DNA from: Warburgia ugandensis
Lineage: Eukaryota > Streptophyta > Magnoliopsida > Canellales > Canellaceae
Length of the DNA: 64,000 nucleotides
Reading direction: 5' to 3'
Assembly: GCA_035236585.1 (NCBI GenBank)
Contig: CP141126.1
Location: 71,153,414-71,217,413, forward strand
The translations under genes were made by a program, and so were the position numbers. Positions within the stretch are counted from its first letter, which is position 1. Every line of letters starts with the position of its first letter. This document shows, in pieces, positions 60,353-64,000 of this stretch. Under the pieces are notes generated by a model. The model ran no database searches, was not told the origin of the DNA, and worked only from the letters and a program-made list of their open reading frames with translations.

Positions 60353-61776
60353 GTATATATATTGTCATACCACCAACTTCAATAACAATTTTTAGAAACC
60401 TCAGTTTAATTATTTATTATTTGCATTTAGTGTTAATCAAAAGAAACAATATGTGTCATCGAGGTCAACTTCATGCTTACCAGCATGAATGAAATTTTTT
60501 ATATTGATTCATAATTTTTGCAACTTTGTAACAATAGTCTAATATTGACTAGAAGTTCCATCTAATACCCTCTAACCTTGAGGACCCTTTACAAGTTCAT
60601 TAATAAAGATAAGGTAATCAACTCTAGATGGATAGAGCTTGGAGTGCTTGGTGATAAAGGAGTTGAAATGTCATTCATGAGAGAGGACTTCAAAAAAGCA
60701 TTGGATGAACTCAAACATATGAGCATTGTCTCTTATATCGGGTAAGCAAATATCTACTTTAATAAGAATCCTTGACATTACATATGAATTAGTAATGGTA
60801 ATTAATAAGTATTCCGTTTTTATAGATACATGTATGATAAAATTAACAATGTTGTTTTACAGGCAATGGTGCTAGCCCGAATTTCATGGCAAGGTTTATT
60901 CTCAACTAGATCTCAAAGAGATATGATGTAACTAGTTGAATTTGTATTAAAAGTCAACTATGACTAATCTACTTCCACCACACTAATACATATGTTTATA
61001 TGTAATAGTTTATTGATTCCTTGACTTGACATTATGATCAGTAATACAAAATGTCTTCATTTAAATGTTGAATGTGGATATGTGTTATATTTTTCATACG
61101 CTTAAAGTATATGTGTGGCTTGTTTATTTGAGTGAGGGAATTGTGTAGTACTTTGTCTATGTGAATGAGGGAATGTTAAAGTTTGGAAGTAAGGAAGAAG
61201 CTTGGTAGGTGTAAATCTTTACTTCATAAGACTGTAGAGATGTTAGAGTGTGGAAATAAATCAGTGTATATTTAGAAGTGTGTGGGTGCAATGGATAATA
61301 CCTTATGGTTTATGATTGCAAAATTTTTCCCTTTTATGACTTTGAATTTTCTATGTTAAATGTGGATGTTTAATGATTATGATTTATTTATTTGAATGAG
61401 AGGATGCTTATTTGAAATACAATTATGATTTGTTTATTTGAATGAGGGGCTATTCAAGTTAGAAAGTAAGAAAGAAACTTATGGTAAATGTAAGTCTTTA
61501 CTTTATAAGAATTCGAAGATGTTGTAGAGTGAAAGTAAATGGATGTATAAAGTGAATGTAAGTCTATGAATTGTTTATATTGAATGTAGATGTTGGAAGT
61601 GTGGATGAATAATTTTGTAAAGAGGGTATTGATGAATATCGCAATAGTAGAATGGTTATTATATACTATCAATAAACAAGGTTCTACAGCTTTTTGAGAA
61701 TACATATTTTTTAAAGGCAGTTATTAGAAGGTGTCTTTGTTTTAACTTTTTCAAGACTACTATTTCAAAAATCCAT
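60353..61776. repeat. Non-coding block with imperfect tandem duplication, copy B
   Basis: Counterpart of 23836-24382 plus 25662-26612. Includes the FINKDKVINSRW-like piece (60595-60640) and two units around 61090 and 61390. Copy A's block 24383-25661 is absent at about 60840. No intact gene; the minus frame 61454-61705 is low-complexity. Confidence 0.5.
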
Positions 61777-63446
61777 TGTTAAGTGTTCAATTTTGACTAA
61801 AATATCCTTAATTTAACGTTTAATTAGATCATCTAACTGATCAATTTTGTAATTTTAGATTATATGTTAATTTTTACTCAATTTGATCAGCCAACCATTG
61901 ATTTATAAAATTTAATAGTCAAATGATCATCAGAGCTAGTCAGATGATTAAATATTTGTTTTGATGTTTCTATTTTAGTCCTATGTTTTGCAGATCAATT
62001 GGATTAGGAATTGGATGGTTTAGATAGAGCTGATAGATACCAAATCATCTTCATGCCACAAGAGGCGCATGAGAAAATTATTAAGGAATTCTTTTTATTG
62101 AGAAAGGAAAAACCAAAGGAATGTTGAAGAGGAAGGAAAAACCATAGTCGAAGTGGAACCTATGGAATGATGGGAAGAACAAATCTAGAAAAGAAACCAA
62201 ATTTAGAAAGCCTGAATGGGAAGAAGAAAGAGGAAATCAAGAGGAGGAAGGATACTATAAATAGCACCAAGTAGGAAAAGGTTGGGGGAGGACAGAAGTA
62301 GAACTATTTTCCATTGTGCAGCTAGTTGAGCTCCACTATGGAAAAACCCAAACTGTAAAGCTTCATCACAATAGCACGGGAAACTAGTTCTCTCTCTAGA
62401 TTACGGTAGAAGAAAACCTGAAAGAGACCCATAGAATGAAGAAGAAAACCAAAAAGGGAGACTGAATCATTTCTCATCACTAACCATTCTCTTGTTCCCT
62501 ATTCTCTTTTCCTCCTTGTTCACCTCCTTTGTCTCATCCATCATTGTCTTCTTCCTTTGCTTCTCATTACCGTATTCCCCTATTTTTAAGTATGATTTTA
62601 ATGGTTTTTTCCACCTAATTTTCCCCATATTTTCCACAGATTTTTCCTTGATCTCTTCCTTCTACAAGTTTTATTTGTTTCATTCAAAACCTAATTTGGG
62701 TTTTGTAAAAAATCCCACTCCTTTCCCATGTACATCATCTTTCCTTCAGCTTCTCTTCTTTGTTCGGTTAAAAGAAGGAAGTTTTAAGAAATTTTCCAGT
62801 TTTGCTCTTGGAGTCCTATTTTAAATCCATTTGAGTCTCAGTTTTGTCTTTTCCCCTATTTTGTATTATTCTTATCCCTACTTTATTTTATCCCTTTCTT
62901 GTTTTGTTCTCAAATTAGTCTAGGAATTAATTAATCCAATCCCATTTGATTAAAGCTTAATCGAATAAATAATTTAGCATTAACCAACAGGATTACTTTA
63001 GTCCCTGATATTCTTTTAATCATATTTCCAAATAATTTTTAGATCTTCATCTGAGGACAAATCTTAGCTGATCTATCAGTTTTGATCCTCATTTTGTCAT
63101 CCAAAAATTTGATCTAAGCTGTCCAAATCTAAATTTCTTTTCTTAGTCTAAATTACCAAATTTTTGGGAGATCTATTTTATTCAGTCAGAGAAATTAGTG
63201 AAGGCTGAATTGAGCAAGGAAAGTTAATTTTTTAGTTGTAGATTTATTTATTTTTTCTTTTTAGTTTAGAATTTTTTACTTTTCATTAATTCAATCATCT
63301 AAATTTTGATTTCATTATTATTTAATTTATAGATAATTAAATTTTATTCAAACTCTATTTTTAATAAGTTGAGTCTCTGTGGGATTGACCTGTACTTGCA
63401 TAAGTTATATAACAATAGCCCATGAACTTGCGGAAAACAACCAACA
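61777..63446 (+). repeat. LTR of Tat-like Gypsy family, shared by both copies (copy B)
   Basis: Starts TGTTAAGTGTTCAATTTTG and ends AACCAACA; 1670 bp, about 200 bp longer than its counterpart at 26613-28076, because it keeps a purine-rich block at about 62090-62450. Tail with GTCTCTGTGGGATTGACCTG. The frame 62492-62824 is leader sequence. Confidence 0.7.
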
Positions 63447-63755
63447 GCTATCTTTAAAAGCAATTTTTAAAGAAGGTTTTCTTAAACCATCTTAAAAAAT
63501 ACTTAAAAAGTGAATTATTAAGACAATTTCTAAAACCATCTTAAAAATTAATTTTTAAAGATGATTTTTGAACCGTCTTAGAAATTTAAGACCACTTTGA
63601 AAACCATCTTATTAGTTTAACTTTCTAAAATGGGTGGCTGGAAGACGATTTTGACACCATGTTAGATATATGCTTTCAATCGTCTTAAAAATACTCCAAT
63701 TAAGTAATGCTAGTTCTTTACTCCAATTTAATAGTGCTAGTTCTTTCTTGTATAT
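63447..63755. repeat. Block of inverted AAACCATCTT-like motifs, copy B
   Basis: Same hairpin-prone repeat block as 28077-28390, ending TGCTAGTTCTTTCTTGTATATC. It directly follows the LTR in both copies. Confidence 0.45.
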
Positions 63756-64000
63756 CAAAATTTTCATTTTTGAAACTTGTCTTTGTTTTCAAGTACAAAT
63801 TTGCAACAAATTTTAAACTTGGATTTCAGCCCAATTCACCCCCTCTTTGGACCCAAGATATCTAACGAGAAAATAAGCAAATACATGAGAAAGGGCCGGC
63901 TTTGGAGGGAGTCTAAACCAGGTGGTCATTTGTAGCTATAAATCGGAATATCCGAATCAAAGCTTGGATAAACGGAGGAAACAAATTAAACATAACGCTA
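63756..64000 (-). other. 3' flank of a possible second copy of the host gene
   Basis: Matches 28391-28635, which ends 217 bases before the stop codon of the gene at 28853-29413. The match is still running at the window edge, so a paralogue may start just outside. Confidence 0.6.

Larger units (their letters stand above)
39591..64000 (+). repeat. Duplicated segment, copy B (runs past the window)
   Basis: Direct-repeat partner of 1868-28635; see that entry for anchors. B keeps material missing from A (41073-45530 with RT, RNase H, protease, an LTR fragment and part of a further LTR; 57491-58040) and has the extra solo LTR 58387-60347. It lacks the 9.15 kb insertion and the block 24383-25661. 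The match is still running at base 64000, so the end of copy B, and perhaps a paralogue of the host gene, lies outside. Confidence 0.9.

Noticed and set aside
1-64000. tRNA, rRNA and small RNA genes
   Set aside because: No cloverleaf or rRNA segment was recognised by eye; the tRNA-like matches are retroelement primer binding sites. A tRNA scan would settle this.

Overview
The window looks like an intergenic, transposon-rich stretch of an angiosperm nuclear genome. The evidence is AT-rich DNA with GC-richer LTR cores, nested plant-type Ty3/Gypsy elements with tRNA-iMet and Athila/Tat-type (tRNA-Asp-like) primer binding sites, microsatellites, and a single candidate host gene. I cannot name the species. 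There are no bacterial genes, no CRISPR array and no rRNA or tRNA gene that I can see, and most open frames are chance frames in retroelement DNA.

The dominating structure is a large direct duplication. Copy A (about 1868 to at least 28635) and copy B (about 39591 to the window end at 64000) share the same order of retroelement fragments: a minus-strand Athila/Tat-like pol, a plus-strand Athila-like deletion derivative, a minus-strand LTR element with two long LTRs and only about 0.25 kb between them, then degenerate sequence, an LTR, a hairpin-like repeat block and the 3' flank of a host gene. By eye the copies differ by about 6-10%. Copy A later gained a 9.15 kb LTR element (12023-21172, 5-bp target duplication CACAT) and lost about 4.5 kb and 0.5 kb. 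Copy B gained a solo LTR (58387-60347) and lacks about 1.3 kb that is present in A.

Between the copies (28636-39590) lie the only convincing host gene (28853-29413, minus strand, one in-frame stop), a perfect 73-bp tandem duplication, a 3.2 kb minus-strand 3' LTR (31890-35074) and a 3.3 kb solo LTR with its own target duplication (35545-38825). The 31890 LTR, its polypurine tract, the interval 38831-39590 and the pol at 39900-43960 can be read as one minus-strand Athila/Tat element, broken by the solo LTR and lacking a 5' LTR. All its enzymes are damaged: stops, lost catalytic residues, frameshifts.

I found no new functional system. The points most worth a second look are the duplication history, the long-LTR/minimal-core element, the truncated Athila-like derivative carrying gag plus the PR-RT linker only, and the host gene with a premature stop and a start-codon-spanning duplication. 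Base-level boundaries of old LTRs were read by eye and are approximate unless a target duplication or PBS/PPT is cited.
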